Shown here piece by piece: positions 8,458 through 18,026 of a DNA stretch of 64,000 bases. The translations under genes and the position numbers were made by a program. The stretch is taken from positions 186,001-250,000 of the forward strand of contig NZ_LMCX01000001.1 in NCBI RefSeq assembly GCF_001425665.1. The letters are read 5' to 3'. The notes below the pieces were generated by a model that was not told the DNA's origin, made no database searches, and saw nothing but the letters and a program-made list of their open reading frames with translations. The stretch's first letter is position 1. Every line of letters starts with the position of its first letter. Source of the stretch: Yonghaparkia sp. Root332 (GTDB lineage Bacteria; Actinomycetota; Actinomycetes; Actinomycetales; Microbacteriaceae).

Positions 8458-9495
8458 TCAAGCGCCCAGGGCGCCGATGAGGAGGTCCACGTTCGCCGGC
8501 GACGGGTTCAGCTCCCCGCGCTCCACGCGCTCGGCGATGCGCAGCACGGCCTCGTTGACGGGCGCCCGTCCCCCGAGCCGAGCGCGCTGCTCGACGATGT
8601 AGCCGCTGAACGCGTCGAGCTCGGCGCGGCGCCCCTTCTCCCAGTCCTGCAGCACCGCGACCCGGGTGGTCGGGCGCGAGAAGCTCTCGAGGATCGTGTC
8701 GAGCAGGTCGAGCGCGTACTGGTCGGAGTCGGGCACCTGGTCGGCGGTCTTGCCGAGGGTCGGGAGCATGGTGATGCCGAGGTCGATGGCGAGGGCGTAC
8801 GCCTCTCGCGACATCGCGTCCATGACCGGGCGCACCCCGGGCATCCGCGCCGCCTCGAGCAGCGGGACGCCGAGGATGGCCGACGGCAGCATCTCCGGGA
8901 TGTTGGCGATGAGCTTCATCCACTTGGCCGAGCGGATGTCGTCGGCGATCTCCACGTGCGCGGCGTGGGAGAGCACGGCGGCGACCTGCTCGAGCCGCTC
9001 GGTGCGCTCGCCCGACATGGTGCCCACCGAGAACCAGGTGTCGGCGGGGGCGAACTCGCGCACCACGACCCCCGGCTCGTACATGTTCGCCGCGATGCCG
9101 AGAACGCAGCCGATCGAGCGCTCGGCGCCGAGGATCTCGGCGACGGCGTCGATCGTCATGCCGTTCTGCAGGCCGACGAAGACGGAGGTCTCGTGCATGA
9201 GCGGGCGGATGAGCTCGGCCGTCCAGCGAGTGTCGTAGGTCTTGACCGACGAGAGCACGATGTCGAAGGGCTCGCGCAGCTCGGCGACCTGGCAGACGTG
9301 GAAGGGCTGCACGGGCGTGACCTGGGTCTCGTCGGGCAGGTGCACGGTCAGACCGTGCTCGCGCATGGCCTCCACGTGCGCCGGCCACTGCTCGATGAAG
9401 GTGACGTCGAGCCCGGCGCGGATGAGGTCGGCGCCGACGGAGGCACCGTTCGCACCCGTCCCGACCACGGCGATGCGCAGGCCGCTGAGATCCAT
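8458..9495 (-). CDS. Ketopantoate reductase (ApbA/PanE) family oxidoreductase
   Basis: NAD(P)-dependent reductase-like protein of 345 aa, somewhat longer than true PanE (about 300). An N-terminal Rossmann motif GTGANG (residues 12-17) is followed by the ApbA C-terminal helical domain. The ATG at 9495 follows GAGGGAG. Since it sits in a catabolic context and shares an operator with the bicupin/SDR operon, it more likely reduces or oxidises a 2-keto/2-hydroxy acid in that pathway than makes pantoate. That functional reading is inference. Confidence 0.8.
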   Translation of the reverse strand: MDLSGLRIAVVGTGANGASVGADLIRAGLDVTFIEQWPAHVEAMREHGLTVHLPDETQVTPVQPFHVCQVAELREPFDIVLSSVKTYDTRWTAELIRPLMHETSVFVGLQNGMTIDAVAEILGAERSIGCVLGIAANMYEPGVVVREFAPADTWFSVGTMSGERTERLEQVAAVLSHAAHVEIADDIRSAKWMKLIANIPEMLPSAILGVPLLEAARMPGVRPVMDAMSREAYALAIDLGITMLPTLGKTADQVPDSDQYALDLLDTILESFSRPTTRVAVLQDWEKGRRAELDAFSGYIVEQRARLGGRAPVNEAVLRIAERVERGELNPSPANVDLLIGALGA

Positions 9496-9503
9496 GATTC
9501 TCC

Positions 9504-9538
9504 CTCGAACATGTTCACCACTGTTGAACATTTTCGAG
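9504..9538. promoter_or_regulatory. Palindromic operator before the ApbA/PanE-like gene
   Basis: Core ATGTTCA-N7-TGAACAT (7+7 bp) inside a longer imperfect palindrome whose outer arms are CTCGAA and TTCGAG. The central 19 bp (9512-9530) match the bicupin-operon site at 14 of 19 positions, including both GTTCA/TGAAC arms. Confidence 0.65.
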
Positions 9539-9598
9539 CGTAGCGCGACACGGCCCGCCCGTCGAGGGGAGGGCTTGCCGTGATCGGCGCAGCGCGGC

Positions 9599-10627
9599 TC
9601 AGCGCAGCGAGCGCCTCCGGGCGACCTCGTAGAGCGTGACGCTCGCCGCGATGCCCGCGTTGAGCGACTCGGTCGCCGCCGTGATCGGGATCGACACGAT
9701 CGCGTCGCAGGTCTCGGTCACCAGCCGCGAGAGCCCCTTGCCCTCGCTGCCCACGACGATGACGATCGGCTGATCGGCGAGCTCGAGCTCGGGCAGCGAC
9801 ACGTCGCCGTCGCCGTCGAGCCCGAGGATGAACAGGCCTTCGCTCTTGAGCTGCTTGAGCGTCTGGGTCAGGTTCGGGGCCATCGCGACGGGCGTGCGCG
9901 CCGCGGCGCCCGCCGAGGTCTTCCACGCCGCGGCCGTCACGCCGACCGACCGACGCTGGGGCACGATGACGCCGTGCCCGCCGAACGCGGCCGTCGAGCG
10001 GATGATCGCACCGAGGTTGCGCGGGTCGGTCACGCCGTCGAGCGCGATGATGAGCGGCGCCTGGCCGCGCTTGCTCGCGGCCTCGACGAGGTCGAGCGGG
10101 TGCGCGTACTGGTACGCGGGCACCGAGAGCGCGATGCCCTGGTGCACCGAGTCGGGGCCGGTGAGCCGATCGAGCTCGGGCCGCATGATCTCGAGGACGG
10201 GAATGCCCCGCTTGGTCGCGAGGCCCAGCGCCTCCTTGACGCGGTCGTCCATCTCGACGCGCGCCGCGAGGTAGAGCGTCGAGGCGGGGATCTTCGCCCG
10301 CAGCGCCTCGAGCACCGAGTTGCGGCCGCTGAGGATCTCGGCGTCGCCCGACTTCTTCGCCGACCGCGGGCCGCCGCTCGTCGAGGTCGCGCCGGAGGGC
10401 TTGCCGCCGGCAGCCCTGCCGCCGCCCGCGCCACCGCGGCCGGTGCGCGAGCGCGCCGCCTCGAGGCGATCCTGCGCGGCCTTCCGCTTGCCGGCGACGT
10501 GCCAGGAGCGGTCCTCCGCCTTCGGGGTCGGCCCGCGACCCTCGAGGGCCTGCCGGCCCTGACCGCCCGAACCGACGGTCGGGCCCTTCTTCTTCTTGCT
10601 CGCTCCGGGGCGTGCGGGCTTAGCCAT
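9599..10627 (-). CDS. rlmB: 23S rRNA 2'-O-methyltransferase of the TrmH/SpoU family (RlmB)
   Basis: SPOUT-type RNA methyltransferase of 342 aa, expected to methylate the ribose of G2251 in 23S rRNA. The first about 100 residues are a Lys/Arg/Gly-rich extension common in actinobacterial members. Then come the substrate-binding domain ([12 protein letters not shown]) and the knotted SAM domain with [11 protein letters not shown] and [10 protein letters not shown]. The ATG at 10627 overlaps the end of cysS by 8 bp. It is the last gene of carD-ispDF-cysS-rlmB, an order also seen in Mycobacterium. Confidence 0.93.
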   Translation of the reverse strand: MAKPARPGASKKKKGPTVGSGGQGRQALEGRGPTPKAEDRSWHVAGKRKAAQDRLEAARSRTGRGGAGGGRAAGGKPSGATSTSGGPRSAKKSGDAEILSGRNSVLEALRAKIPASTLYLAARVEMDDRVKEALGLATKRGIPVLEIMRPELDRLTGPDSVHQGIALSVPAYQYAHPLDLVEAASKRGQAPLIIALDGVTDPRNLGAIIRSTAAFGGHGVIVPQRRSVGVTAAAWKTSAGAAARTPVAMAPNLTQTLKQLKSEGLFILGLDGDGDVSLPELELADQPIVIVVGSEGKGLSRLVTETCDAIVSIPITAATESLNAGIAASVTLYEVARRRSLR

Positions 10628-12029
10628 CGATACTCCAGTCGGTTCCCGTGGGGGTGTCTTCCACCACGATGCCGGCCGCCGCGAGGTCGTCGCGGATGCG
10701 GTCGGCAGTGCTCCAGTCTCGCGCATCGCGCGCGGAACGGCGTTCGACGATGAGGCGATCGACGAGGGATGCCAGGGCCCGGTGCGTCGCATCGGCTCCG
10801 CTGCGGGCATCCGCCGCCTCGAAATCGAGCCCGAGCACGTCGATCATGGCGAGCACCGCGGCCCGCGCCGCGCCTGCCGCCGCGACGTCGTCGGCGTCGA
10901 GCGCGGCGTTGCCCGAGCGCACGGTCTCGTGCAGAGACGCGAGCGCCGACGGGGTGGAGAGGTCGTCGTCCATGGCCGCGCCGAAGGCCTCGGGCACCTC
11001 GGCCGGCAGCTCGGCGAACCGCGTGCCGTCGACGCGCTTCGCGGCGCGGGCGAGGAAGGTCTCGATGCGATCGAGCGCGGACTCCGCCTCGGCGAGCGAG
11101 CCCTCCGTGTAGTCGATCGTCGAGCGGTAGTGGGCCGACCCGAGCCAGTACCGCACGACCGCGGGCCGCGCCGACGCGAGCAGGTCGGCGGCGAAGACGG
11201 AGTTGCCGAGCGACTTCGACATCTTCTGGCCGCCGACGGTGACGAGACCGTTGTGCACCCAGTGGCGCGCGAACCCGTCGCCGGCGGCGCGCGACTGCGC
11301 GAGCTCGTTCTCGTGGTGCGGGAACCGCAGGTCGAGCCCGCCGCCGTGGATGTCGAACGCGTGCCCGAGGTAGCGCTGCGCCATCGCCGAGCACTCGATG
11401 TGCCAGCCGGGGCGGCCCGGGCCCCACGGCGATGCCCAGTGCGCGCTCGCCGGCTCCTCGGCCTTCGCACCCTTCCAGAGGGCGAAGTCGCGCGGGTCGC
11501 GCTTGGCGCGCGCGGGCGCGTCGCCGGCCTCCTCCATGTCGTCGGGCGACTGGCGGGTGAGCTCGCCGTAGGCGGGCCAGCTGCGCACGTCGAAGTAGAC
11601 GTCGCCCGAGCCATCAGCGGAGGCGTAGGCGTGCCCGCGCTCGATGAGCGCCTTGATGATCGCGTGCATGCGATCGATGGATGCCGTGGCGCGCGGCTCG
11701 TAGGTCGGCGGCAGGATACCGATGGCGCGGTACGCGGCCGCGAACTCGAGCTCGACGCGGTACGCGACCGCGTACCAGGGCTCGGCCGCCGAGGCGTTGG
11801 CGAGGATCTTGTCGTCGATGTCGGTGACGTTGCGGATGAACGTGACGGCGTAGCCGCGGTGCGCGAGCCAGCGCCGCCACAGGTCGTAGACGAGGGCGCT
11901 GCGCACGTGGCCGATGTGCGGGGCCGACTGCACGGTGGGGCCGCACACGTACATGCCGACGCGGCCGGGCTCGAGCGGTTCGAAGTCGACGACCGCCTGC
12001 TGCAGGCTGTCGTACAGGCGCACACTCAC
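10620..12029 (-). CDS. cysS: Cysteinyl-tRNA synthetase
   Basis: Class I aminoacyl-tRNA synthetase of 469 aa that charges tRNA-Cys. The HIGH motif ([11 protein letters not shown]) lies near residue 38 and the KMSKS motif ([10 protein letters not shown]) near residue 265; YVCGPTV near residue 27 provides the zinc Cys. A GTG at 12029 is taken as start; a second GTG two codons in is equally possible. It is 10 nt downstream of ispDF and overlaps rlmB, consistent with one housekeeping transcript. Confidence 0.96.
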   Translation of the reverse strand: MSVRLYDSLQQAVVDFEPLEPGRVGMYVCGPTVQSAPHIGHVRSALVYDLWRRWLAHRGYAVTFIRNVTDIDDKILANASAAEPWYAVAYRVELEFAAAYRAIGILPPTYEPRATASIDRMHAIIKALIERGHAYASADGSGDVYFDVRSWPAYGELTRQSPDDMEEAGDAPARAKRDPRDFALWKGAKAEEPASAHWASPWGPGRPGWHIECSAMAQRYLGHAFDIHGGGLDLRFPHHENELAQSRAAGDGFARHWVHNGLVTVGGQKMSKSLGNSVFAADLLASARPAVVRYWLGSAHYRSTIDYTEGSLAEAESALDRIETFLARAAKRVDGTRFAELPAEVPEAFGAAMDDDLSTPSALASLHETVRSGNAALDADDVAAAGAARAAVLAMIDVLGLDFEAADARSGADATHRALASLVDRLIVERRSARDARDWSTADRIRDDLAAAGIVVEDTPTGTDWSIDG

Positions 12030-12039
12030 GCGGGCCAGC

Positions 12040-13251
12040 CTATCGGCGGGTGTCGGCGGCGGGAGGGTCGGCGCTCGCGGCGAGCAGCGCGGTCGCGACG
12101 GCCGTGACGCCTTCGCCGCGGCCGGTGAAGCCGAGCCCGTCGCTCGTCGTGGCGGCGACGCTCACGGGTGCGCCGACGACACGGGAGAGGTGCGCCTCGA
12201 CCTCGTGGCGGCGCGGCGCGAAGCGCGGGCGGCGCGCGACGATCTGCACCGCGACGTTGACGACGGCGAAGCCGGCCGCGCGCACGAGCTCGAGCGAAGC
12301 GGTGAGGAACACCTCGCCGCGCGCGTCGGCGAAGCGCGGGTCGTCGACGCCGAAGCGGGAGCCGATGTCGCCGAGCCCGGCCGCCGACAGCAGTGCATCG
12401 CACACGGCGTGGCTGATGGCGTCGCCGTCGCTGTGACCGGCGAGGCCCGGCTCGTCCGGCCAGTGCAGCCCGCCCAGCCACAGCGGAGCGCTCTCATCGT
12501 AGGCGTGCACGTCGATGCCGATGCCGGTGCGCAGCGCGGGGCGCTCGGCACCGAGCAGCTGCTCGGCCCGCCGGAGGTCCCACGGCGTCGTGATCTTGAA
12601 GCCGCGCGCATCGCCCTCGACGACGACGACGGGATGCCCGGCGGCGCGATGCACGCCCGTGTCGTCGGTGTGGTCCGCAGCCGCCTGCGCGAGCGCCTCC
12701 CGGTAGAGCGCGAGCGGGAAGCCCTGCGGCGTCTGCACGATCGCGAGATCGGAGCGGTCGACGGGCTCGACGACCCGGTCGTCGACGTCGCGGCGCGCGA
12801 TCGTGTCGACGACAGGGAGCACCGGCACGACGCCCACGCCGTCGGCGCGGACGCGCGCGACGACGCGCTCGAAGACCGCGGCGGGCTGGAGGGCGCGCGC
12901 TGCGTCGTGGATCAGGACCTCGCGCGTGCCCTCGGGCAGGGCAGCGAGCCCGGCGCCGACCGACTGCTGCCGGGTCGCCCCGCCCGTGACCACGCTCACG
13001 CTCGCGACGGCCGGGCCGGCCACGCGCGACGCGATCGCGACGGCCTCGTCGCGGTGCGAGGCGGGAGCGACGACGACGATCGTGGCGGGCTCGGCGAGCG
13101 CGAACGCCGCTTCGAGCGCGTGCTCGAGGAGCGTGCGCCCGCCGACCGCGACGAACGCCTTCGGCTGCGGATGCCCGAGTCGGGTTCCGCTGCCCGCGGC
13201 GACGATGACGATGCCGACCGCGGGAGCCGCGGACGGATCAGCGGGCGTCAC
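12040..13251 (-). CDS. ispDF: Bifunctional IspD/IspF of the MEP isoprenoid pathway
   Basis: A fused enzyme of 403 aa. The N-terminal half is 2-C-methyl-D-erythritol 4-phosphate cytidylyltransferase (Isp[18 protein letters not shown] signature near residue 18). The C-terminal about 155 residues are 2-C-methyl-D-erythritol 2,4-cyclodiphosphate synthase (Isp[10 protein letters not shown], then [16 protein letters not shown] with the zinc ligands). It catalyses the third and fifth MEP steps. The fusion is known from some actinobacteria and alphaproteobacteria; mycobacteria keep two genes at this place. GTG start, 3 nt downstream of carD. Confidence 0.95.
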   Translation of the reverse strand: MTPADPSAAPAVGIVIVAAGSGTRLGHPQPKAFVAVGGRTLLEHALEAAFALAEPATIVVVAPASHRDEAVAIASRVAGPAVASVSVVTGGATRQQSVGAGLAALPEGTREVLIHDAARALQPAAVFERVVARVRADGVGVVPVLPVVDTIARRDVDDRVVEPVDRSDLAIVQTPQGFPLALYREALAQAAADHTDDTGVHRAAGHPVVVVEGDARGFKITTPWDLRRAEQLLGAERPALRTGIGIDVHAYDESAPLWLGGLHWPDEPGLAGHSDGDAISHAVCDALLSAAGLGDIGSRFGVDDPRFADARGEVFLTASLELVRAAGFAVVNVAVQIVARRPRFAPRRHEVEAHLSRVVGAPVSVAATTSDGLGFTGRGEGVTAVATALLAASADPPAADTRR

Positions 13252-13254
13252 GGG

Positions 13255-13737
13255 TCAGGACGCGAGGACCTCGTCGAGGACGCTCGAGGCCTTCTCCTCG
13301 TCGGTCTTCTCGGCGAGGGCGAGCTCGGAGATCAGGATCTGACGCGCCTTCGCGAGCATCCGCTTCTCGCCCGCGCTGAGGCCGCGGTCCTGATCGCGGC
13401 GCCAGAGGTCGCGGACGACCTCCGAGACCTTGATCACGTCGCCCGACGCGAGCTTCTCGAGGTTCGCCTTGTAGCGACGCGACCAGTTGGTCGGCTCCTC
13501 CGTGAAGGGGGCGCGCAGGACCTCGAAGACCTTGTCGAGGCCCTCCTGCCCGATCACGTCGCGAACGCCGACGAGGTCGACGTTGTCAGCAGGAACCTCG
13601 ATCGTGAGGTCGCCCTGGGTGACGTTGAGCTTGAGATAGAGCTTCTCTTCGCCTCGGATGGTTCGGTTCTTCACTTCGATGATCGTCGCGGCCCCGTGAT
13701 GGGGGTAGACGACGGTCTCGCCGACCTGGAAAAGCAT
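13255..13737 (-). CDS. carD: CarD-family RNA polymerase-binding transcription regulator
   Basis: Protein of 160 aa that binds the RNA polymerase beta subunit and stabilises open complexes, notably at rRNA promoters. The N-terminal Tudor-like RNAP-interaction domain ([19 protein letters not shown]) is followed by the helical DNA-binding domain, which contains the basic [13 protein letters not shown] segment. Length and sequence fit actinobacterial CarD. GGAAGGA precedes the ATG. It heads the operon carD-ispDF-cysS-rlmB and is divergent from the LpqE-like lipoprotein, as in Mycobacterium tuberculosis. Confidence 0.95.
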   Translation of the reverse strand: MLFQVGETVVYPHHGAATIIEVKNRTIRGEEKLYLKLNVTQGDLTIEVPADNVDLVGVRDVIGQEGLDKVFEVLRAPFTEEPTNWSRRYKANLEKLASGDVIKVSEVVRDLWRRDQDRGLSAGEKRMLAKARQILISELALAEKTDEEKASSVLDEVLAS

Positions 13738-13764
13738 GGATGGTGGTCCTTCCGCAGAACCTTG

Positions 13765-13770
13765 ATTCTA
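13765..13770 (-). promoter_or_regulatory. Putative -10 box of the carD operon
   Basis: TAGAAT on the minus strand, 27 bp upstream of the carD ATG, a good SigA-type -10 box. No convincing -35 hexamer is seen at 16-18 bp distance. Confidence 0.4.
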
Positions 13771-13931
13771 CCACAGGCATTTCTCAGCATCCCCGGGTGG
13801 GTCGCGCCCCGACGTCGCCCCGTGCGCGCGGTAGAGAGTCCGCGACCTGGCTAGACTGGGGGAGGTCGCTCCTGGGCAGACGGAGGTTTCGCGCCGGCGA
13901 CCGCCGACTCGACGGGCTCTGGAGGCTATTC

Positions 13932-14429
13932 GTGAAAAACCGCTGGGCGATGACGACTGCCCTTGCCGCGGCACTGATGGTGGGCACGAGCGGGTGCACC
14001 TTCGGCGCCGCGATCGCCACGAACATCCCCTACTCCCCCAGCGACGGCACCGGCACCGTGGTCGGCGACATCGCCGTCCGCAACGCCCTCCTCATCACCG
14101 ACGACGGCGACCGGCTGAACCTCGTCGTCTCCCTGGTCAACCGGGGCGAGGCCGATCGGGCCGTCACCGTCCAGTGGGAGGGCGCGAGCGGTCGCGAGAG
14201 CGAGCGAATCCTCGTCGACGGCAACGACACCGCGCAGCTCGGTGGCCCCGACGAGCCCCAGATCATCATCGAGGGCGTCGACGTCACGCCCGGCTCGCTC
14301 TACCCGGTCTTCTTCCAGTACGGCGACGAGCCCGGCAGCGAGCTCCAGGTTCCCGTCCTCGACGGCACCCTGCCGGAGTACGAGCTCTACGTGCCCGAAC
14401 CCGCCACCGGGCCCCAGCCGGGCGACTGA
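13932..14429 (+). CDS. LpqE-like lipoprotein
   Basis: Secreted lipoprotein of 165 aa. The N-terminus has basic residues, a hydrophobic stretch and a lipobox-like GTSGC (Cys24); the mature part looks beta-rich, with a Pro-rich C-terminus ending PATGPQPGD. A GTG start at 13932 with GGAGG 6 bases upstream places the signal peptide correctly; upstream in-frame codons are not needed. Position divergent from carD matches Mycobacterium LpqE. Its function is not established. Confidence 0.7.
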   Translation: MKNRWAMTTALAAALMVGTSGCTFGAAIATNIPYSPSDGTGTVVGDIAVRNALLITDDGDRLNLVVSLVNRGEADRAVTVQWEGASGRESERILVDGNDTAQLGGPDEPQIIIEGVDVTPGSLYPVFFQYGDEPGSELQVPVLDGTLPEYELYVPEPATGPQPGD

Positions 14430-14489
14430 GCGCGGCCGGCGCGCGCGGCCCGATCGATGGGGCTGCCCCTGCCGGGCATCCGCCGCCCG

Positions 14490-15170
14490 CTACGCCTCGA
14501 AGCGGTAGCCGAGCCCTCGAACCGTCAGCAGCAGCTGCGGGTTCGAGGGGTCGGCCTCGATCTTCGAGCGGATCCGCTTGACGTGCACGTCGAGCGTCTT
14601 GGTGTCGCCGAAGTAGTCGGCGCCCCACACGCGGTCGATGAGCTGCCCGCGCGTGAGCACGCGGCCGGCGTTGCGCAGCAGCAGCTCGAGCAGCTCGAAC
14701 TCCTTGAGCGGCATGGCGACCTCGCGCCCGTTGACGCTCACCTGGTGGCGGTCGACGTCGACGCGGACGCCCCCGGCCTCCAGGACGCCGTCGTCGATGT
14801 CGTCCTCGTCGACCCGGCGGCGCAGAACGGCCCGGATGCGCGCGAGGAGCTCGCGCGTCGAGTACGGCTTCGTCACGTAGTCGTCGGCGCCGAGCTCGAG
14901 CCCCACGACGATGTCGACCTCGCTGTCCTTCGCCGTCAGCATGATGATCGGCACGCTCGACCGCTGGCGGATCTCGCGGCACACCTCGGTGCCCGGAAGT
15001 CCCGGGAGCATGAGGTCGAGCAGGATCAGGTCGGCGCCCGCCCGCTCGAACTCGGCGAGGGCCGCGGGGCCGTCCTCCGCGACCGCCGTCTCGTACCCCT
15101 CGCGGCCGAGGAGGTAGGCGAGGGGCTCGCTGAGCGAGGGCTCGTCGTCGACGATGAGGATTCGGGTCAT
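14490..15170 (-). CDS. regX3: Phosphate-responsive response regulator RegX3 (PhoB/PhoP-like)
   Basis: OmpR-family response regulator of 226 aa. The receiver domain has the acidic pair D8/D9, phosphoacceptor D52 (ILLDLMLPG) and the conserved Lys near residue 101 (VTKPYS). A winged-helix DNA-binding domain follows (FELLELLLRNAGRVLTRGQL onward). It should bind PHO boxes, of which candidates lie before phoU and pstS. Its ATG overlaps the senX3 stop by 4 bp (ATGA), so sensor and regulator are translationally coupled. Confidence 0.95.
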   Translation of the reverse strand: MTRILIVDDEPSLSEPLAYLLGREGYETAVAEDGPAALAEFERAGADLILLDLMLPGLPGTEVCREIRQRSSVPIIMLTAKDSEVDIVVGLELGADDYVTKPYSTRELLARIRAVLRRRVDEDDIDDGVLEAGGVRVDVDRHQVSVNGREVAMPLKEFELLELLLRNAGRVLTRGQLIDRVWGADYFGDTKTLDVHVKRIRSKIEADPSNPQLLLTVRGLGYRFEA

Positions 15171-16348
15171 GAGCGTGCTTTCGACGGGAGGGACGTGGTC
15201 GGGGAGTCCGCGGTCGCCCGCGGCAGGAGGAGCGTGAAGGTCGAGCCGTGGCCGGGCTGCGACCAGACCCGCACGTCGCCGCCGTGGTTCTGCACGACGT
15301 GCTTGACGATGCTGAGGCCGAGGCCCGTGCCGCCCGTCGCGCGGGCCCGCGCCTGGTCGACGCGGAAGAAGCGCTCGAAGACGCGGTCGAGATCCTCCTC
15401 GGGGATCCCGATGCCCTGATCGGTGACGGCGATCTCGACGATGTCGTCGTGCGCGGTCACGCCGATGCCGACGCGCGACGGCGAGGGCGAGTACTGCACC
15501 GCGTTGATGATGAGGTTGTGGACGGCGGTCACGAGCATCCCCTCGTCGCCCCACACGCGCTCGCCGCTCGCGGCGCCGGAGACGAGCGAGATCCGGTTCG
15601 ACTCGGCGGCGACGCGGTTCTGGTCGATCGCGGCCTGGATGACGCGGTCGACCTCGACCACCTCGGGATCGGCGAGGGCGTCGGCCGCCTGCAGCCGGCT
15701 GAGCTCGATGATCTCCTGCGTCATGTGCGCGAGCCGCTTGGACTCCTTGCTCATGCGCTTGGCGAAGCGCCGCACCTGCTCGGGGTCGTCGGAGGCCTGC
15801 TCGAGCGCCTCGGCGAGCAGGCTGATCGCCCCGATCGGCGTCTTGAGCTCGTGGCTGATGTTGGCGACGAAGTCGCGGCGCACCGCCTCGAGGCGCACCG
15901 ACTCGGTGCGGTCCTCCGCGAGCAGCAGCACGAAGCGCGTGCCGAGCCGCGCCACGCGCACCGTGAGGTGGATGCTCGCATCGCTGAGCGGGCCGCGCGC
16001 GATGTCGACGTCCTCGGTCAGCGGATCGCCCGAGCGCCGCACGCGGTCGACGAGCTCGATGAGCGGGGCGTGCACGAGCGAGCGCTGCCACACGAGGCCG
16101 AGGGTCAGCGCCCCCGGGCTCGCGTTGACGACGTTGTTGCTCGGGTCGAGCACGACGCCGGCCGACTCGAGCACCTCGAGCACGTGGCCGACGCCGTCGG
16201 GCACCGCGGTCGACACCACTTCGGCCGCGACACGACCGCGCCGGGCTGCGGCGACGACCGTGGCGACGGCGCCTCCCCCGATGATCGCGCCCAGAAGCAG
16301 CGCGAGGGGCACCAGCAGTGCCGAGTCCATGAGGACTAGATTAGACAC
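15167..16348 (-). CDS. senX3: Sensor histidine kinase SenX3 (PhoR-like)
   Basis: Membrane histidine kinase of 393 aa. One N-terminal hydrophobic segment (residues 10-35) is followed by a PAS-like region, the dimerisation domain with phospho-His166 (NISHELKTPIG) and an ATPase domain with N, G1 (DQGIGIPEEDL) and G2 (GTGLGLSIV) boxes. It senses phosphate status, usually through PhoU and the Pst transporter rather than a large outer domain, which fits the absence of one here. The start is either GTG 16348 or ATG 16330; neither has a clear ribosome binding site. Confidence 0.95.
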   Translation of the reverse strand: MSNLVLMDSALLVPLALLLGAIIGGGAVATVVAAARRGRVAAEVVSTAVPDGVGHVLEVLESAGVVLDPSNNVVNASPGALTLGLVWQRSLVHAPLIELVDRVRRSGDPLTEDVDIARGPLSDASIHLTVRVARLGTRFVLLLAEDRTESVRLEAVRRDFVANISHELKTPIGAISLLAEALEQASDDPEQVRRFAKRMSKESKRLAHMTQEIIELSRLQAADALADPEVVEVDRVIQAAIDQNRVAAESNRISLVSGAASGERVWGDEGMLVTAVHNLIINAVQYSPSPSRVGIGVTAHDDIVEIAVTDQGIGIPEEDLDRVFERFFRVDQARARATGGTGLGLSIVKHVVQNHGGDVRVWSQPGHGSTFTLLLPRATADSPTTSLPSKARS

Positions 16349-16401
16349 CAGTCACCGCCCCGGATCGCCGGGGAGGGGGGCCCGGGCACCGGAGACCCAG
16401 A

Positions 16402-16430
16402 GTTCATCCTCGGGTCACTTCCCGTTCACC
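16402..16430 (+). promoter_or_regulatory. PHO box in the senX3-phoU divergent region
   Basis: Three direct repeats with exact 11-nt period: GTTCATC at 16402, GGTCACT at 16413 and GTTCACC at 16424 (6, 5 and 7 of 7 matches to GTTCACC). This is the structure of actinobacterial PhoP/RegX3 binding sites. It ends 62 bp before the phoU ATG and lies 54 bp from the senX3 start, so it could serve either gene. Confidence 0.75.
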
Positions 16431-16491
16431 GGCGGTGGCCAGTGTGGGCCGCGACTGTGCGCCCCGAGAGACAGAGCTAGGACGTGACCTG

Positions 16492-17145
16492 ATGCGCGAA
16501 GTTTTCCAGCAGGAGCTGCGAGAGGTGCAGGAGCGCCTGGTCGAGATCTCGACCCTCGTCGCCATCTCGATCGAGAACGCCACGCGCGCCTTCACCGAGT
16601 CGAACGTCTCGCTCGCCGAGACCGTCATCGCCGACGACGACAAGATCGATGTGGCCGCCGCCGAGCTCGACGAGCTCGCGATCAACATCCTCGCCCGTCA
16701 GCAGCCGGTCGCCCGCGACCTGCGCATCGTCGTGAGCGCGCTGCGCATCAGCGCCTCGCTCGAGCGCATGGGCGACATGGCCGAGCACATCGCCCAGCTC
16801 GCCCGCTACCGCTTCCCCGAGAAGGTCGTGCCGAAGAGCCTGCGCCCGACCTTCGCCGAGATGGGCCAGATCGACGTGCAGATGGCGCGCATGCTCGTCG
16901 AGCTGCTCAGCACGGAGGACGTCACGATCGCCGAGGCGATCCGCAACGAGGACGACAAGGTCGACGCCCTCCACCTCAGCGTCTTCGACAAGGTGCTCGG
17001 CGAGACCTGGAAGGGCCAGGCCGTCGACACGGTGGACGCGACCCTCGCCTCGCGGTACCACGAGCGCTTCGCCGACCACGCCGTGTCGATCGCGAAGAAG
17101 GTCCAGTACCTCGCGACCGGCGACTGGGTGCCCCAGGGCGCCTGA
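16492..17145 (+). CDS. phoU: Phosphate signalling protein PhoU
   Basis: Cytoplasmic all-helical protein of 217 aa made of two three-helix bundles with the metal-binding E/DxxxD-type motifs (ERMGDMAEHIAQLAR near residue 90, ERFADHAVSIAKKVQYL near the C-terminus). It couples the PstSCAB transporter to SenX3 and damps the Pho response when phosphate is plentiful. It sits apart from pstSCAB (14 kb away), divergent from senX3, behind a three-unit PHO box. The ATG at 16492 is chosen by homology of the start MREVFQQEL; the ribosome binding site is weak. Confidence 0.95.
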   Translation: MREVFQQELREVQERLVEISTLVAISIENATRAFTESNVSLAETVIADDDKIDVAAAELDELAINILARQQPVARDLRIVVSALRISASLERMGDMAEHIAQLARYRFPEKVVPKSLRPTFAEMGQIDVQMARMLVELLSTEDVTIAEAIRNEDDKVDALHLSVFDKVLGETWKGQAVDTVDATLASRYHERFADHAVSIAKKVQYLATGDWVPQGA

Positions 17146-17159
17146 CTCTCACGACGGGC

Positions 17160-17185
17160 GGCGGCGCCGTGCAGGCGGCGTCGCC
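17160..17185 (+). terminator. Probable phoU terminator
   Basis: A 9-bp stem (GGCGGCGCC paired with GGCGTCGCC, one G-U) with an 8-base loop begins 14 bp after the phoU stop. No T tract follows. Confidence 0.4.
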
Positions 17186-17211
17186 TGCGACTCCTGAGCT
17201 AGTCTCAGCGG

Positions 17212-17994
17212 ATGCCCCGCCTCCCGCTCCTCGTGCCGGTCTCGCTCGCCGCCGTCGCGGGCGTGCTCGCGGGATGCGCGCCCGCGCTCAGCGAGGGCGA
17301 GAGCCGAGCGCTCACCCTCGCTGAGCGCGTCGCCATCGGCATGGCCGACGACGTCACGCGCAGCCGCGTGGTCGTGGGCCTGCCGATCGAGCAGCTCGCC
17401 GCCGAGATGCTCACGGACCCGCGGCTGCCCGACGACCCCGGCGTGCGACCCGATTCCTTCACCATCGACGTGCTCGACTGGGGCGGCATCACGTCGTGGA
17501 CGGACCCCGGCTTCATCGATCTGCGCATCCGAGCCGACGTGGACGCCGGCCAGGGCGAGGCCAGCGGGTTCATCCCGGCGCAGACGTTCCCGGCCGGCGA
17601 GGCGACGGCCTGCTTCCGCGTGCTGATCCCCGTGGCCGGTGACGACCTGAGCGCCGGCGTCTCGCGCGAGGAGTGCGTGGCCGGCGCAGTGGCCCGCGCT
17701 CCCGCGGGAGCGGAGACATTCGCACTGCCGCCCGAAGCGCGTGAGCGCGTGAGCGCGCTGCTGCTGAGCGACGCGCCGCTGAGCGAGGCGTGGACGCTCT
17801 TCGACGCGCCCGTCACGGTCGACGCGCGCGTGATCGAGGGGCGACGCGTGATCGCGGCACGGGGCAGCGACGTCGAGGACTGCATCGTGCTCGCGCTCGT
17901 CGACGGAGTGGTGACGGAGATTCCGCTCACGCGCGAGCAGCGGATGCCCGGCGAGATCGGCTGCGTCGCCGACGCCGTCCGGCTTCTCGACTGA
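17212..17994 (+). CDS. Hypothetical lipoprotein
   Basis: Predicted exported lipoprotein of 260 aa: signal peptide with lipobox LAGC (Cys22). The mature part has no domain I recognise. It contains Cys residues near 142, 157 and 222 (ACFRV, EECVA, EDCIV) that could form disulfides outside the cell. The ATG at 17212 gives a complete signal peptide. It stands alone between phoU and a convergent crotonase gene, so context gives no function. Confidence 0.7.
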   Translation: MPRLPLLVPVSLAAVAGVLAGCAPALSEGESRALTLAERVAIGMADDVTRSRVVVGLPIEQLAAEMLTDPRLPDDPGVRPDSFTIDVLDWGGITSWTDPGFIDLRIRADVDAGQGEASGFIPAQTFPAGEATACFRVLIPVAGDDLSAGVSREECVAGAVARAPAGAETFALPPEARERVSALLLSDAPLSEAWTLFDAPVTVDARVIEGRRVIAARGSDVEDCIVLALVDGVVTEIPLTREQRMPGEIGCVADAVRLLD

Positions 17995-18026
17995 GGCCCT
18001 CCCCCTCGGGCGAACCACAACGCCTC

